Notes under the pieces: generated by a model
The model's input: the letters and a program-made list of their open reading frames with translations, nothing else
The model's database searches: none
Told to the model about the DNA's origin: nothing
Assembly: GCA_934749845.1 (NCBI GenBank)
Contig: CAKVHQ010000006.1
Span: forward strand, 7,904 to 71,903
Reading direction: 5' to 3'
Length of the DNA: 64,000 nt
Origin: an uncultured Clostridia bacterium
Lineage (GTDB): Bacteria > Bacillota > Clostridia > Christensenellales > UBA1242
Translations under genes and position numbers: made by a program
Part shown: positions 54,146 through 62,501 of the stretch, one piece after another
Layout of the letters: every line of letters starts with the position of its first letter
How positions within the stretch are numbered: the first letter of the stretch is position 1

Positions 54146-54877
54146 ATGGACGAAAATATTTTTGATTCTTGGCTATGTAATCAATACATCGCACACAGAG
54201 GTTTTCATGACGAGCAAAATCCAGAAAACAGTCTTGGGGCATATGAAAGAGCAATTCAAAATGGCTATGCTATTGAACTTGATGTAAGGTTAATTAGCGA
54301 CGGAACAGTTATCGTTCTTCATGATGATAGTTTAAACAGAGTTTGTGGAAAAGATAAATATGCTAGTCAGTTAAGAAAAGAAGATTTGCCTTCTTGCAAA
54401 CTTTTTGGAACAGAATACACAATTCCTACTTTTGAAGAAGTTTTAAAATTTGTTGACGGCAGAACTCCACTTTTAATTGAAATAAAGCAACTTGAAAAAA
54501 TTGGCGAACTTGAAAAGAAAGTGTACGAACTTCTAAAAAACTACACTGGAAAATATGCTATTCAAAGTTTTAATCCTTTCACTTTGCAATGGTTTAAAAA
54601 TCATGCACCTGAAATTTGGAGAGGTCAACTTTCATGTTTCTTTAAGGGTGAAAAGATGTCGATTGTTAAAAAAGGACTTTTAAAACGACTTTCGTTAAAC
54701 AAAATTGGCAACCCAGACTTCATATCTTATCACGCCGAGGACTTGCCTAATAAATGGGTTAGAAAGCACGAAAACTTGCCTATCCTTGCATGGACAGTAA
54801 ACAGCCAACAAAAATATTTAAGAGCCGTTCAATACAGCGATAATATAATATTTGAAGATTTTGTTCCAAAAATCTAG
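54146..54877 (+). CDS. Glycerophosphodiester phosphodiesterase
   Basis: A 243-residue cytosolic GDPD with a TIM-barrel fold. Catalytic residues: His in IAHRGFHDEQNPENS, ELDVRLISDGTVIVLHDDSLNRV (Glu, Asp and second His), and a late Glu in LLIEIKQ. It hydrolyses glycerophosphodiesters to glycerol-3-phosphate and an alcohol. AGGAG precedes the ATG. It ends at a strong terminator. Confidence 0.92.
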   Translation: MDENIFDSWLCNQYIAHRGFHDEQNPENSLGAYERAIQNGYAIELDVRLISDGTVIVLHDDSLNRVCGKDKYASQLRKEDLPSCKLFGTEYTIPTFEEVLKFVDGRTPLLIEIKQLEKIGELEKKVYELLKNYTGKYAIQSFNPFTLQWFKNHAPEIWRGQLSCFFKGEKMSIVKKGLLKRLSLNKIGNPDFISYHAEDLPNKWVRKHENLPILAWTVNSQQKYLRAVQYSDNIIFEDFVPKI

Positions 54878-54885
54878 TAAAACAA

Positions 54886-54918
54886 AAAACGCATTAAGTA
54901 GCTAACTTAATGCGTTTA
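54886..54918. terminator. Bidirectional terminator (GDPD / hypothetical)
   Basis: Stem AACGCATTAAGT / ACTTAATGCGTT with flanking A and T runs. Confidence 0.88.
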
Positions 54919-54921
54919 TTA

Positions 54922-55347
54922 TTACATTATTTTTTCTTCTATACCAATTTTTTGATTTGCTCTGTCTAGATATTTGTCGCTAGCTTCTTTTCCGTATTCT
55001 TTTTCTATGTAACTTGCAACAAAGTCACAGTATTTTTTTCTTCCTTCCAAATGTTCAGGTATTGATTCAATTTGGTCAACTTTTTTATCTTTGTTATACA
55101 TAACTCTTGAGTATTCAAGTTCATAATCAAAAGTGTCTAGTCTAAAAGTAATAAAATTGTCGCCATCATCGCTTCCAAAAACCATAACTAATTTATTAGA
55201 GATTGTGTCGTAACTTTGCAAAACTTTATCTTGAATATCATAGTAGTCAGCGCAAAGAGGGTCTTCCAATCTAACCTTTAAATCGTATTTTAAAAATTCA
55301 ACTATTTTTTCTTGTGGTATTTTTTTAATAACTTCGTTTATATTCAT
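54922..55347 (-). CDS. Hypothetical protein downstream of rarA
   Basis: A 141-residue acidic, soluble protein (VIKKIPQEKIVEFLKYDL, FGSDDGDNFITFRLDTFDYELEYS). No recognised domain, cysteine cluster or membrane helix. AGGAG precedes the ATG, nine bases after the rarA stop, so it is probably co-transcribed with rarA. Confidence 0.55.
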   Translation of the reverse strand: MNINEVIKKIPQEKIVEFLKYDLKVRLEDPLCADYYDIQDKVLQSYDTISNKLVMVFGSDDGDNFITFRLDTFDYELEYSRVMYNKDKKVDQIESIPEHLEGRKKYCDFVASYIEKEYGKEASDKYLDRANQKIGIEEKIM

Positions 55348-55356
55348 AATTATCTC

Positions 55357-56631
55357 CTATTTAACCTTTTTTCTTTTTAAATTTTTTTCTCTACCATTTT
55401 TTAATGGCTCATAATACACCCTATCTTTTAGTTCATTAGGCAAATACTGTTGCTTAACATATCCACCGTAATCGTGAGGGTACTTATATTTCCCGCTTCC
55501 ATCATCATTGGTTGAAGGATGATTTTTTAATGCATTTGGAACTATTACTTTTTTAACATTTTTTGCATCTTCCAACGCCCTATTTTCTGCAACGATAACA
55601 GAATTGCTTTTATCTGCTTCGCAAGCATAAATTATTGCGTGTGTCATGGGAATTAACCCTTCTGGTTTTCCCATATGCTCATAAGCCGTTAAAGCACTAA
55701 CTGCAAGCAATAATGCGTTGCTATCTGCCATGCCAATATCTTCGCTTGTATGTGCAATTAACCTTCTTAAGATAATCAAAGGGTCAACCCCGCACTCAAT
55801 AAGCCTAAATGCATAAAATAACGCACCTTCAGCATCACTTCCACGAATGCTTTTGCAAAACGCCGATAACATATCATAGTATTCATCTTCACTAATTGCC
55901 ATAACCTTTTTTTCTAGGCAATCTGCAATAATAACTTTGGTTAATACTATTTTGCCGTCAGTTAACGCACAAGTTGAGCAGGCTAATTCCAAACCATTCA
56001 AAGCCATTCTTAAATCACCGCCCACACTAAAAGCCAAAAAGTCTAATGCATCTGGAAGAATTTCAATTTTTAAATTGCCTAAACCGTCAGGCGATTTAAT
56101 CGCATTTAACACAGCAAGTTTAATGTCGTTTTTATCAAGAGGCTTAAATTCAAAAACCTTGCACCTAGAAACAATCGCCCTAGTCATGTTTGTAAATGGA
56201 TTTTCTGTTGTTGAACCAATAAAGATTATTGAGCCATCTTCTATTGCTTCTAACATACTGTCACTTTGAGCCTTGTTAAACCTATGACATTCGTCAAGCA
56301 AAAGATAAGTGCGTTTGCCATAAAGTTTAAGGTTGGTTCTAGCTTCTTCAATCACCTGTTTAACTTCGCCAACATTGGAAGAAACTGCATTTAGTTTTCT
56401 AAAATTTGCATTACAATTTTTTGCAATTATGTTTGCTAGCGTTGTTTTGCCAGTGCCCGGTGGTCCAAAGAAAATGCAAGAACCAAGCGTGCCTTTTAAA
56501 ATGGCTTGCTTAATTATTCCACCATCCTTAATAATATGCTTTTGCCCAACAAATTGGTCTAAACTTTGAGGTCTAACCCTGTCTGCTAAGGGAGCATATT
56601 TTTTTGTGTTTTGAGAAAATAAATCTTCCAT
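55357..56631 (-). CDS. rarA: Replication-associated AAA ATPase RarA/MgsA
   Basis: A 424-residue clamp-loader-like ATPase active at stalled forks. Walker A FFGPPGTGKTTLANI, Walker B LLLDECHRFNK, sensor 1 FIGSTTENPFTNM, arginine finger RAIVSRC, then the C-terminal tetramerisation domain with KYPHDYGGYVKQQYLP. No Shine-Dalgarno site; TTGCAA-N16-TATAAT (-10 at 56643-56638) puts +1 at the A of ATG 56631, so the mRNA is predicted to be leaderless. Confidence 0.93.
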   Translation of the reverse strand: MEDLFSQNTKKYAPLADRVRPQSLDQFVGQKHIIKDGGIIKQAILKGTLGSCIFFGPPGTGKTTLANIIAKNCNANFRKLNAVSSNVGEVKQVIEEARTNLKLYGKRTYLLLDECHRFNKAQSDSMLEAIEDGSIIFIGSTTENPFTNMTRAIVSRCKVFEFKPLDKNDIKLAVLNAIKSPDGLGNLKIEILPDALDFLAFSVGGDLRMALNGLELACSTCALTDGKIVLTKVIIADCLEKKVMAISEDEYYDMLSAFCKSIRGSDAEGALFYAFRLIECGVDPLIILRRLIAHTSEDIGMADSNALLLAVSALTAYEHMGKPEGLIPMTHAIIYACEADKSNSVIVAENRALEDAKNVKKVIVPNALKNHPSTNDDGSGKYKYPHDYGGYVKQQYLPNELKDRVYYEPLKNGREKNLKRKKVK

Positions 56632-56637
56632 GCATAT

Positions 56638-56665
56638 ATTATATCAAATATTTTTTAAATTGCAA
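56638..56665 (-). promoter_or_regulatory. Promoter of rarA
   Basis: TTGCAA, 16-base spacer, TATAAT. Seven bases from the -10 to the A of the start codon, with no Shine-Dalgarno site: predicted leaderless. Confidence 0.65.
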
Positions 56666-56690
56666 TAGAAAACAAATTTTTCTTTCAATT

Positions 56691-56716
56691 AAAAAACAGC
56701 GTTTGTCGCTGTCTTT
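56691..56716 (-). terminator. Terminator of the small zinc-ribbon membrane gene
   Basis: Stem ACAGCG / CGCTGT with T6 on the minus strand. Confidence 0.8.
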
Positions 56717-56717
56717 A

Positions 56718-56996
56718 TTATGAAAATACGCTTCCACCCGCGATAATAGCAAGTATTACAAATATGAAATATACAAGCAGTAAAATGCATAGGCTGATTA
56801 TTGCACCAACTATTAGCCTTTTGGCACACATTGGCTTTTTTGTTCGCCAAACAAAATATAAAACTATTGCAACTATAGGCAAAACTAGCGCGAACACAAA
56901 CCACCAAAAAGAATTGCTATCTTTAATGGCAATTTTTTTACAATTTGGACAAATTCCACTTTCGGTCATTTCGCCATCGCATTGTGGACATTTCAT
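56718..56996 (-). CDS. Small zinc-ribbon membrane protein
   Basis: A 92-residue protein: N-terminal zinc ribbon (CPQCDGEM, CPNCKKI), then two membrane helices (FVFALVLPIVAIVLYFVW and IISLCILLLVYFIFVILAII) separated by a basic loop. AGGAGG lies seven bases before the chosen ATG 56996. It recalls the zinc-ribbon/TM proteins common in Clostridia whose function is unknown. Confidence 0.7.
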   Translation of the reverse strand: MKCPQCDGEMTESGICPNCKKIAIKDSNSFWWFVFALVLPIVAIVLYFVWRTKKPMCAKRLIVGAIISLCILLLVYFIFVILAIIAGGSVFS

Positions 56997-57013
56997 TTGC
57001 AAACCTCCTATTA

Positions 57014-57041
57014 AGAAAAAGTATCAATAAAATTGATACTC
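57014..57041 (-). terminator. Terminator of asnS
   Basis: Stem AGTATCAA / TTGATACT with T-run on the minus strand. Confidence 0.85.
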
Positions 57042-57048
57042 AATCTCA

Positions 57049-58428
57049 TTAGTATAAACAATTATTTGGTGTTCGTGGGAATGGAATTGCATCACGAATA
57101 TTATCAATTCCTGTTAAATACATGATAAGTCTTTCAAAGCCCATTCCAAAACCCGAGTGAACGCAAGTGCCAAATTTTCTCAAATTCAAGTACCAATCAA
57201 TCGCTTCTGTAGCAACTCCAAGTTCTTTACATCTTGCAACTAATTTATCATAGTTCTCTTCTCTTTGACTTCCGCCCATCAATTCGCCCGAACCTGGAAC
57301 AAGCAAGTCGACCGCAGCAACTGTTTTATTGTCTGGGTTAAGTTTCATGTAGTAAGATTTAATTTCTTTTGGCCAATTTTTAACAAATACTGGTCCATTA
57401 AAATGCTCGGTTAAATATTTTTCATGTTCTTTTGCAAGGTCGCCACCTTCTTCTGGCTCGAACTCCCATTTAACTTTTGCTTGTTTAAGAAGTTTAATTG
57501 CGTCAGCATGGTCTATTCTTACAAACTTGCTATTTACTATGCCATTCAATTTATCAATTAAGCCTTTTTGCACAAAAGTATCTAAAAATTTCAAATCATC
57601 TGGGGCTTTTTCCAAAACATATTTAGTAATAAACTTTAATGAATCTTCTTCGATATCCATAAGCATATCAAGGTCGCAGAAGGAAATTTCTGGCTCTATC
57701 ATCCAAAACTCGTTTGCATGGGTTTTGGTGTTAGAATTTTCTGTTCTAAATGTTGGTCCAAAAGTGTATATCTTGTTAAACGCACTTGCCATTGCTTCGC
57801 CATGAAGTTGTCCACTGCCTGTGATGTATGCCAATTTGCCAAACAAGTCCTTTTTAATATCAACTGTTCCGTCTTCTTTTTTTGGTAAATTATCAAAGTT
57901 TAATGTGGTAATTTTAAACATTTGGTCAGAACCTTCACAGTCTGCAGTTGTAATTAAAGGAGTGTGAACATAAACATATCCATTTTGTTGGAAATATGTG
58001 TGAATTGCCATTGATGCCAAACTTCTAATTCTAAACACGGCTTGAAATAAGTTTGTTCGTGGTCTTAAATATGCTTGTTCACGCAAAAACTCTCTTGAGT
58101 GTGGTTTTGGTTGAATTGGATAGTCATCAGTGCAATCGCCTAGCAAAACTAACTTTGATACCTTAACTTCAAACAACTGGTTTTTGCCTTGAGATTTAAT
58201 AACTTTTCCTTCAACTTCGATGCACGAACCAATTTTAAATTTTTGAACTTCATCAAAATTTTCAATATCTTGCTCGTATACAACTTGAACTGTTTTAAAA
58301 CAAGTGCCATCAAAAAAATCTATAAAGCCAAAATTCTTTTGTTTTCTGTGATTTTTTACCCAGCCTTTCAAAGACACTTGTTTGTCCAAATATTTTTCAT
58401 AATCTTCGTTTAAATGCTTTAAATCCAT
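57049..58428 (-). CDS. asnS: Asparagine-tRNA ligase
   Basis: Class IIb synthetase, 459 residues, charging tRNA-Asn. N-terminal OB fold (VSLKGWVKNHRKQKNFGFI), motif 2 YTFGPTFRTENSNTKTHANEFWMIEPE, and motif 3 GFGMGFERLIMYLTG (mentioned only as motif landmarks). The Asn-type active-site segment is LVPGSGELMGGSQRE. GGAG precedes the ATG; a perfect promoter lies upstream, and no T-box is present. Confidence 0.96.
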   Translation of the reverse strand: MDLKHLNEDYEKYLDKQVSLKGWVKNHRKQKNFGFIDFFDGTCFKTVQVVYEQDIENFDEVQKFKIGSCIEVEGKVIKSQGKNQLFEVKVSKLVLLGDCTDDYPIQPKPHSREFLREQAYLRPRTNLFQAVFRIRSLASMAIHTYFQQNGYVYVHTPLITTADCEGSDQMFKITTLNFDNLPKKEDGTVDIKKDLFGKLAYITGSGQLHGEAMASAFNKIYTFGPTFRTENSNTKTHANEFWMIEPEISFCDLDMLMDIEEDSLKFITKYVLEKAPDDLKFLDTFVQKGLIDKLNGIVNSKFVRIDHADAIKLLKQAKVKWEFEPEEGGDLAKEHEKYLTEHFNGPVFVKNWPKEIKSYYMKLNPDNKTVAAVDLLVPGSGELMGGSQREENYDKLVARCKELGVATEAIDWYLNLRKFGTCVHSGFGMGFERLIMYLTGIDNIRDAIPFPRTPNNCLY

Positions 58429-58446
58429 ATCGTTCTCCTGAATTTG

Positions 58447-58475
58447 ATTATAATTTTATTAGTTTTTTATGTCAA
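58447..58475 (-). promoter_or_regulatory. Consensus promoter of asnS
   Basis: On the minus strand TTGACA (58475-58470), 17-base spacer, TATAAT (58452-58447): a perfect sigma-A consensus. Confidence 0.85.
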
Positions 58476-58500
58476 GCAAAGTTTGCGCATAGCCTTTAAG

Positions 58501-58842
58501 TTAGGCTGGTGACCAACCAAGTGCCTGACCACCAACAATATGCACATGCAAGTGTGGCACACTTTGCCCTGCATCATCGCCTTGATTTATTATCATTCTG
58601 TAGCCTTTTTCAAGTCCTAAATTATTTGCTATCAAAGGAATAGTTTTAAAAATGTCTAATAGCATTTTTTCGCCTTCAGCGTCCATTTCGCTTAACAATT
58701 TAAAATGCTTTTTTGGTATTGCAAGATAGTGATATTTTGCCTTTGGCTCAATATCGCAAATAACAAAGAAATTGTCATTTTCAAAAACTTTTTTTGAAGG
58801 TATTTCGCCTTTATTTATTTTACAGAATATACAGTCACACAT
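58501..58842 (-). CDS. HIT-family nucleotide hydrolase
   Basis: A 113-residue HIT protein (Hint branch): CIFCKINKGEIPSKKVFEND and the catalytic triad HLHVHIVGGQ. An N-terminal CxxC pair is present. Family members hydrolyse purine nucleoside phosphoramidates or dinucleotide phosphates. AAGGAG precedes the ATG. It lies 14 bases downstream of mtaB and is probably co-transcribed. Confidence 0.92.
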   Translation of the reverse strand: MCDCIFCKINKGEIPSKKVFENDNFFVICDIEPKAKYHYLAIPKKHFKLLSEMDAEGEKMLLDIFKTIPLIANNLGLEKGYRMIINQGDDAGQSVPHLHVHIVGGQALGWSPA

Positions 58843-58856
58843 AAAATTTTCTCCTT

Positions 58857-60140
58857 TTATTCAATTATTCCAATAACGCCATCTTTATAAATGTCGCCAA
58901 TTTTTACATTAACAAAGTCGTACATTTTTGCATTTTTTGGCAAGTAAACCTTTATGTAATTTTCGGTATAGCCAACAACATTGTTTTCATCAATGGTTTC
59001 AGTTAAAACAACCTGTTTTTTGCCTTTCATATAGTTTAAGTACTCACTATGAAATTGATTATCCAGTTGTTCCAAAATTTTAACCCGCTTCTTCTTCACA
59101 TCTCCACTTATTTGCTTCATTCGTGATGCTTTTGTGCCTTGCCTTGAACTATATGGGAATATGTGCATCTTAAAAAATCTTGCTTTTTTTATAGTGTCAA
59201 TAGTCTGTTCAAAATCCTCTTCGGTTTCGGTTGGAAAGCCAACAATAACATCGGTGGTTATGCTTGCATCAGGAAAATATTTCCTAATCAATTCAACCTT
59301 TTTTAAGTACTCGTCCACTTTATAGTGCCTATTCATTAACTCTAAAATTCTGTCGCATCCACTTTGCATGGATAAATGAAATTGTGGGCAGAAATTTGGC
59401 ATATCTTTTAGTGTCTTTAAAAAATCATCGTCGATAACATTAACTTCAAGCGAACCTATTCTAATTCGAGATTTCAAGTGCGAAAGTGCTTTTAAAACTT
59501 CGCCCAAACTTAATTTTTCGCCAATTTTATAGTCACTCATGTTAATTCCTGTTAACACAATTTCGCCGTTTGTTTGGCTTAAAATTTCGGCTTCTTTAAC
59601 TATTTCACATAGTTCTCGACTTCTACTTCTTCCCCTAACAAAAGGGATTAAACAATACGAACAAAAATTGTTGCAACCGTCTTGAATTTTTAAATATGCT
59701 CGTGTTCTAGAAGTTGTGTTAGCCTTAAAATTATCATATTCAAGCGTCATTTTTTCATAGTGATTACGCTCATCACTTGTGCTTTGATTGTTTATATAAT
59801 TATCTAAAAATGAACTAATTTTGTTTTTATAGCCGTTTCCAGAAACATAAATCACGCTAGGATTTTTTAAAAATTGCTCTTGATTATGCTCACTTGCACA
59901 ACCACAAATTAAAATTTTTGCATTAGGATTTTTATTTAAAATTTTAGTCATGTAACTTCTGCTTTTATGCTCTGCTTCGTTGGTGACAGCACAAGTGTTC
60001 AAAATGTAATAATCGGCCATGCAAAAATTAGTGACGGCATCGTAACCCATACTAACGAGTTCTTCCTTGATTGCGCCACTTTCGTACTGGCTTACCTTAC
60101 AGCCTAATGTAATTACGCTAACTTTAATTTTTTCACTCAT
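58857..60140 (-). CDS. mtaB: tRNA t6A37 methylthiotransferase MtaB
   Basis: Radical SAM enzyme that converts t6A37 to ms2t6A37. The N-terminal MTTase domain has TLGCKVSQYESGAI, NTCAVTNEAEHKSR and ICGCASE (first cluster Cys); the radical SAM motif is DGCNNFCSYCLIPFVRG; the C-terminal TRAM-like part has VLTETIDENNVVGYTENYIKV. Its start overlaps the rsmE end by eight bases. Together with tsaB and tsaE in this window it acts on the same tRNA position 37. Confidence 0.95.
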   Translation of the reverse strand: MSEKIKVSVITLGCKVSQYESGAIKEELVSMGYDAVTNFCMADYYILNTCAVTNEAEHKSRSYMTKILNKNPNAKILICGCASEHNQEQFLKNPSVIYVSGNGYKNKISSFLDNYINNQSTSDERNHYEKMTLEYDNFKANTTSRTRAYLKIQDGCNNFCSYCLIPFVRGRSRSRELCEIVKEAEILSQTNGEIVLTGINMSDYKIGEKLSLGEVLKALSHLKSRIRIGSLEVNVIDDDFLKTLKDMPNFCPQFHLSMQSGCDRILELMNRHYKVDEYLKKVELIRKYFPDASITTDVIVGFPTETEEDFEQTIDTIKKARFFKMHIFPYSSRQGTKASRMKQISGDVKKKRVKILEQLDNQFHSEYLNYMKGKKQVVLTETIDENNVVGYTENYIKVYLPKNAKMYDFVNVKIGDIYKDGVIGIIE

Positions 60141-60885
60141 TCAAATTCCATTCCCCAAGGCAAAACATAACAGCACTTGTTAGTGCAATGCTTGCAGTTT
60201 CTGCTCTCAAAATTCTTTCTCCCAGCGAAACTGTTTTAACACTTGGAATTTTTGATAGTTCTTCAACTTCGGCTTCACTAAATCCACCTTCGCTTCCAAC
60301 TATAATTGCCACATTATTTGCTTTTTTTGTTTTTTCATTAAACATATTTGCGGATAAACTGTATTTTGCCTTTTCATACGCAAACACAACAATATCATAC
60401 TTGTTCAAACAATCCAGCATTTGCTCAAAAGTGCAAACATTTTGTATTTTAACTTTTTTTGCTCGACCGCACTGTTTTAATGCTTCTATGCTTATTTTAT
60501 CAAGCCTATCCAGCCTTGTGGTGCTTTTTTTAACTTGGCAAAACTCACTTTCAAAAGGGATAATTTCGTTAACGCCTAGTTCTGTTAATTTTTGAGTTAT
60601 CAACTCAAACTTATCGCCTTTAACCAATGCTTGAAACACCGCAACATTAGTTTTTGCCTCTGCTTTTGACTGTTGCTTGTTTTCAATTTTAATTGTAAAA
60701 GAATTTTTTGAAATATTGTCAATCACTGCCGTGTAGTCGTAGCCATAACCATCAATAAGGCAAAGTTCATCGCCTTTTTTGTGCCTTAAGACTTTTATAG
60801 CATGAACAAACTCATCGCCACCAAGTTCAAGCGATTGCCCAATTTCATAACCTTTTTCACATTCTAAATAAAACTTTCTTGCCAT
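60133..60885 (-). CDS. rsmE: 16S rRNA (uracil1498-N3)-methyltransferase RsmE
   Basis: A 250-residue SPOUT methyltransferase. PUA-like N-terminal domain (HAIKVLRHKKGDELCLIDGYG), then the knot with LITQKLTELGVNEIIPFESEF, VGSEGGFSEAEVEEL and SLGERILRAETASIAL. It methylates U1498 of 16S rRNA. It sits between a small membrane protein and mtaB; the Shine-Dalgarno site is weak. Confidence 0.94.
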   Translation of the reverse strand: MARKFYLECEKGYEIGQSLELGGDEFVHAIKVLRHKKGDELCLIDGYGYDYTAVIDNISKNSFTIKIENKQQSKAEAKTNVAVFQALVKGDKFELITQKLTELGVNEIIPFESEFCQVKKSTTRLDRLDKISIEALKQCGRAKKVKIQNVCTFEQMLDCLNKYDIVVFAYEKAKYSLSANMFNEKTKKANNVAIIVGSEGGFSEAEVEELSKIPSVKTVSLGERILRAETASIALTSAVMFCLGEWNLNE

Positions 60886-60886
60886 A

Positions 60887-61168
60887 CTATTTCTTTTTCT
60901 TGTTTATTGCCCCACAAGACTTGCATTTGTTATCATTTTCGTCAAGTTCGCCACCGCAATACTCGCAATAGTTTTTGTACTTATCTGGATTTAATGATTT
61001 GTTAATAGATAGTTTAATGTTATCTATAATTTTATTATCGTCAACGCCATCAACCCCAAAATCTTTTCTCATATTTTTAGATTTTTTAATAATAGTAACA
61101 AAAACGGTAATGAAAATTACAAAAAATATAACCGCAAAAATAATCGGAATAAAAAAATACCACTCCAT
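60887..61168 (-). CDS. Small membrane protein with zinc ribbon
   Basis: A 93-residue protein with one N-terminal membrane helix (FFIPIIFAVIFFVIFITVFVTII) and a C-terminal zinc ribbon (CEYCGGEL, CKSCGAIN). AAGGAG precedes the ATG. It lies one base upstream of rsmE and is probably in its operon. Function unknown. Confidence 0.7.
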   Translation of the reverse strand: MEWYFFIPIIFAVIFFVIFITVFVTIIKKSKNMRKDFGVDGVDDNKIIDNIKLSINKSLNPDKYKNYCEYCGGELDENDNKCKSCGAINKKKK

Positions 61169-61202
61169 ATTTAACTCCTTATAGTTTGATTATATCAAAA
61201 AA

Positions 61203-61235
61203 ATGTAAAAGTTGTTAACACTTTTACACTTTTTT
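61203..61235. terminator. Terminator of dnaJ
   Basis: Stem GTAAAAGT / ACTTTTAC with T-runs on both sides, in the 94 bases after the dnaJ stop. Confidence 0.75.
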
Positions 61236-61262
61236 TATCTAAATTATTTGCCTATTTTTTAT

Positions 61263-62420
61263 TTATAGTTTGCTTAAATAGTCTTTATACTTTGAATAGC
61301 TGTTTTGTGAAATTAACGAAGCAATTTCTTCTAGTTTTTGTTTTGTTTGCCTATCTAACGATTTTGGAATTTCAACAATAACTTTAACTTTCAAATCGCC
61401 ACGACTATCCTTTTTGTTAAGTTTTGGAACACCTTTTCCACGAAGATTAAAAGTTGTGTTGGTTTGAGTTAATGCAGGAATAACAAGTTCGATAGTTTCG
61501 TTTATCCCTGGAATTTTAATTTTTCCTCCAAGCAAACTTGTTGTAAATGGAATTGGCACATCAACCAATAAGTCGTAGCCTTCACGCCTTAACAAAGTGT
61601 GTGGAGTAACTGTGATATACAGTTTCAAGTCGCCTTTTGCACCCTTTGTTCCGTTTGCGTGACCTTCTCCTTTCAAAGTTAAAACTTGTTCGTTATCAAT
61701 TCCCGCAGGAATGGAAACGCTTATGGTTGCATCCTTTCTTTCTGTGCCTGTTCCGCCACAAAATTCGCATTTGTTTTTAATTTTCTTTCCTGTTCCGCCA
61801 CAATCTTGGCAAGGTCCAACATTAACAACTCTGCCTAAAAATGTTTGTTGAGAATATCTAACTTGACCTGTTCCATTACATGTTGGGCAAGTTACAACAT
61901 CGCCAGCATTTTTAGCGCCTGTTCCATCGCAATGCGAACACTTTTCAATTCGGCTAACTTTTATTGTTTTTTTACAGCCCGTACATGCTTCCATAAAACT
62001 TAAAGTTAGTCTTAAACTAATGTCTTCTCCAGCAACGGTTTGAGCAGTTTTCGTTCTTCTTCCCGAGCCAAAACCACCAAACAAATCGTCAAAAATGCTT
62101 CCAAAACCGCCAAAGTCTTCTGCCGAAAAATTACCAAAATTTCCAGAAAATCCGCCACCATGAGAGAAGCCACCAAAACCACCTGCTCCAAATGGATTTC
62201 CATCAGCCGAGCCAAACTGGTCATAGTTTTTACGCTTTTGCTCATCTCCTAAAACTTCATAGGCTTCGTTTATTTCTTTAAACTTTGCAGCAGCGGTTTC
62301 ATCGTTAGGATTTAAGTCTGGATGATATTTTTTTGCTAGTTTTCTGTAAGCCGATTTAATTTCATCTGCCGATGCATTTTTGTCAACACCAAGTGTTTTA
62401 TAAAAATCTTTCTCTGCCAT
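61263..62420 (-). CDS. dnaJ: Chaperone DnaJ (Hsp40, type I)
   Basis: A 385-residue type I Hsp40 that activates DnaK ATPase. J domain with HPD ([12 protein letters not shown]), Gly/Phe linker ([13 protein letters not shown]), four CxxCxGxG zinc repeats ([32 protein letters not shown]) and the C-terminal peptide-binding domain. It follows dnaK, separated from it by a terminator-like hairpin, so it may be expressed at a lower level. Confidence 0.96.
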   Translation of the reverse strand: MAEKDFYKTLGVDKNASADEIKSAYRKLAKKYHPDLNPNDETAAAKFKEINEAYEVLGDEQKRKNYDQFGSADGNPFGAGGFGGFSHGGGFSGNFGNFSAEDFGGFGSIFDDLFGGFGSGRRTKTAQTVAGEDISLRLTLSFMEACTGCKKTIKVSRIEKCSHCDGTGAKNAGDVVTCPTCNGTGQVRYSQQTFLGRVVNVGPCQDCGGTGKKIKNKCEFCGGTGTERKDATISVSIPAGIDNEQVLTLKGEGHANGTKGAKGDLKLYITVTPHTLLRREGYDLLVDVPIPFTTSLLGGKIKIPGINETIELVIPALTQTNTTFNLRGKGVPKLNKKDSRGDLKVKVIVEIPKSLDRQTKQKLEEIASLISQNSYSKYKDYLSKL

Positions 62421-62438
62421 ATTATTCGCCTTTACTAT

Positions 62439-62487
62439 TAAAAAAGCAAAAAGAGAGTTTTAAGATATTTAATTTTCTCTTTTTGCC
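62439..62487 (-). terminator. Hairpin between dnaK and dnaJ
   Basis: Stem GCAAAAAGAGA / TCTCTTTTTGC with T6 on the minus strand. It probably terminates or attenuates dnaK transcription before dnaJ. Confidence 0.75.
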
Positions 62488-62501
62488 TTCTTTAATTATC
62501 A

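Noticed and set aside
58429..58500. Possible T-box leader upstream of asnS (and of argS)
   Set aside because: The gaps are too short and lack the T-box sequence; asnS has a plain consensus promoter instead.
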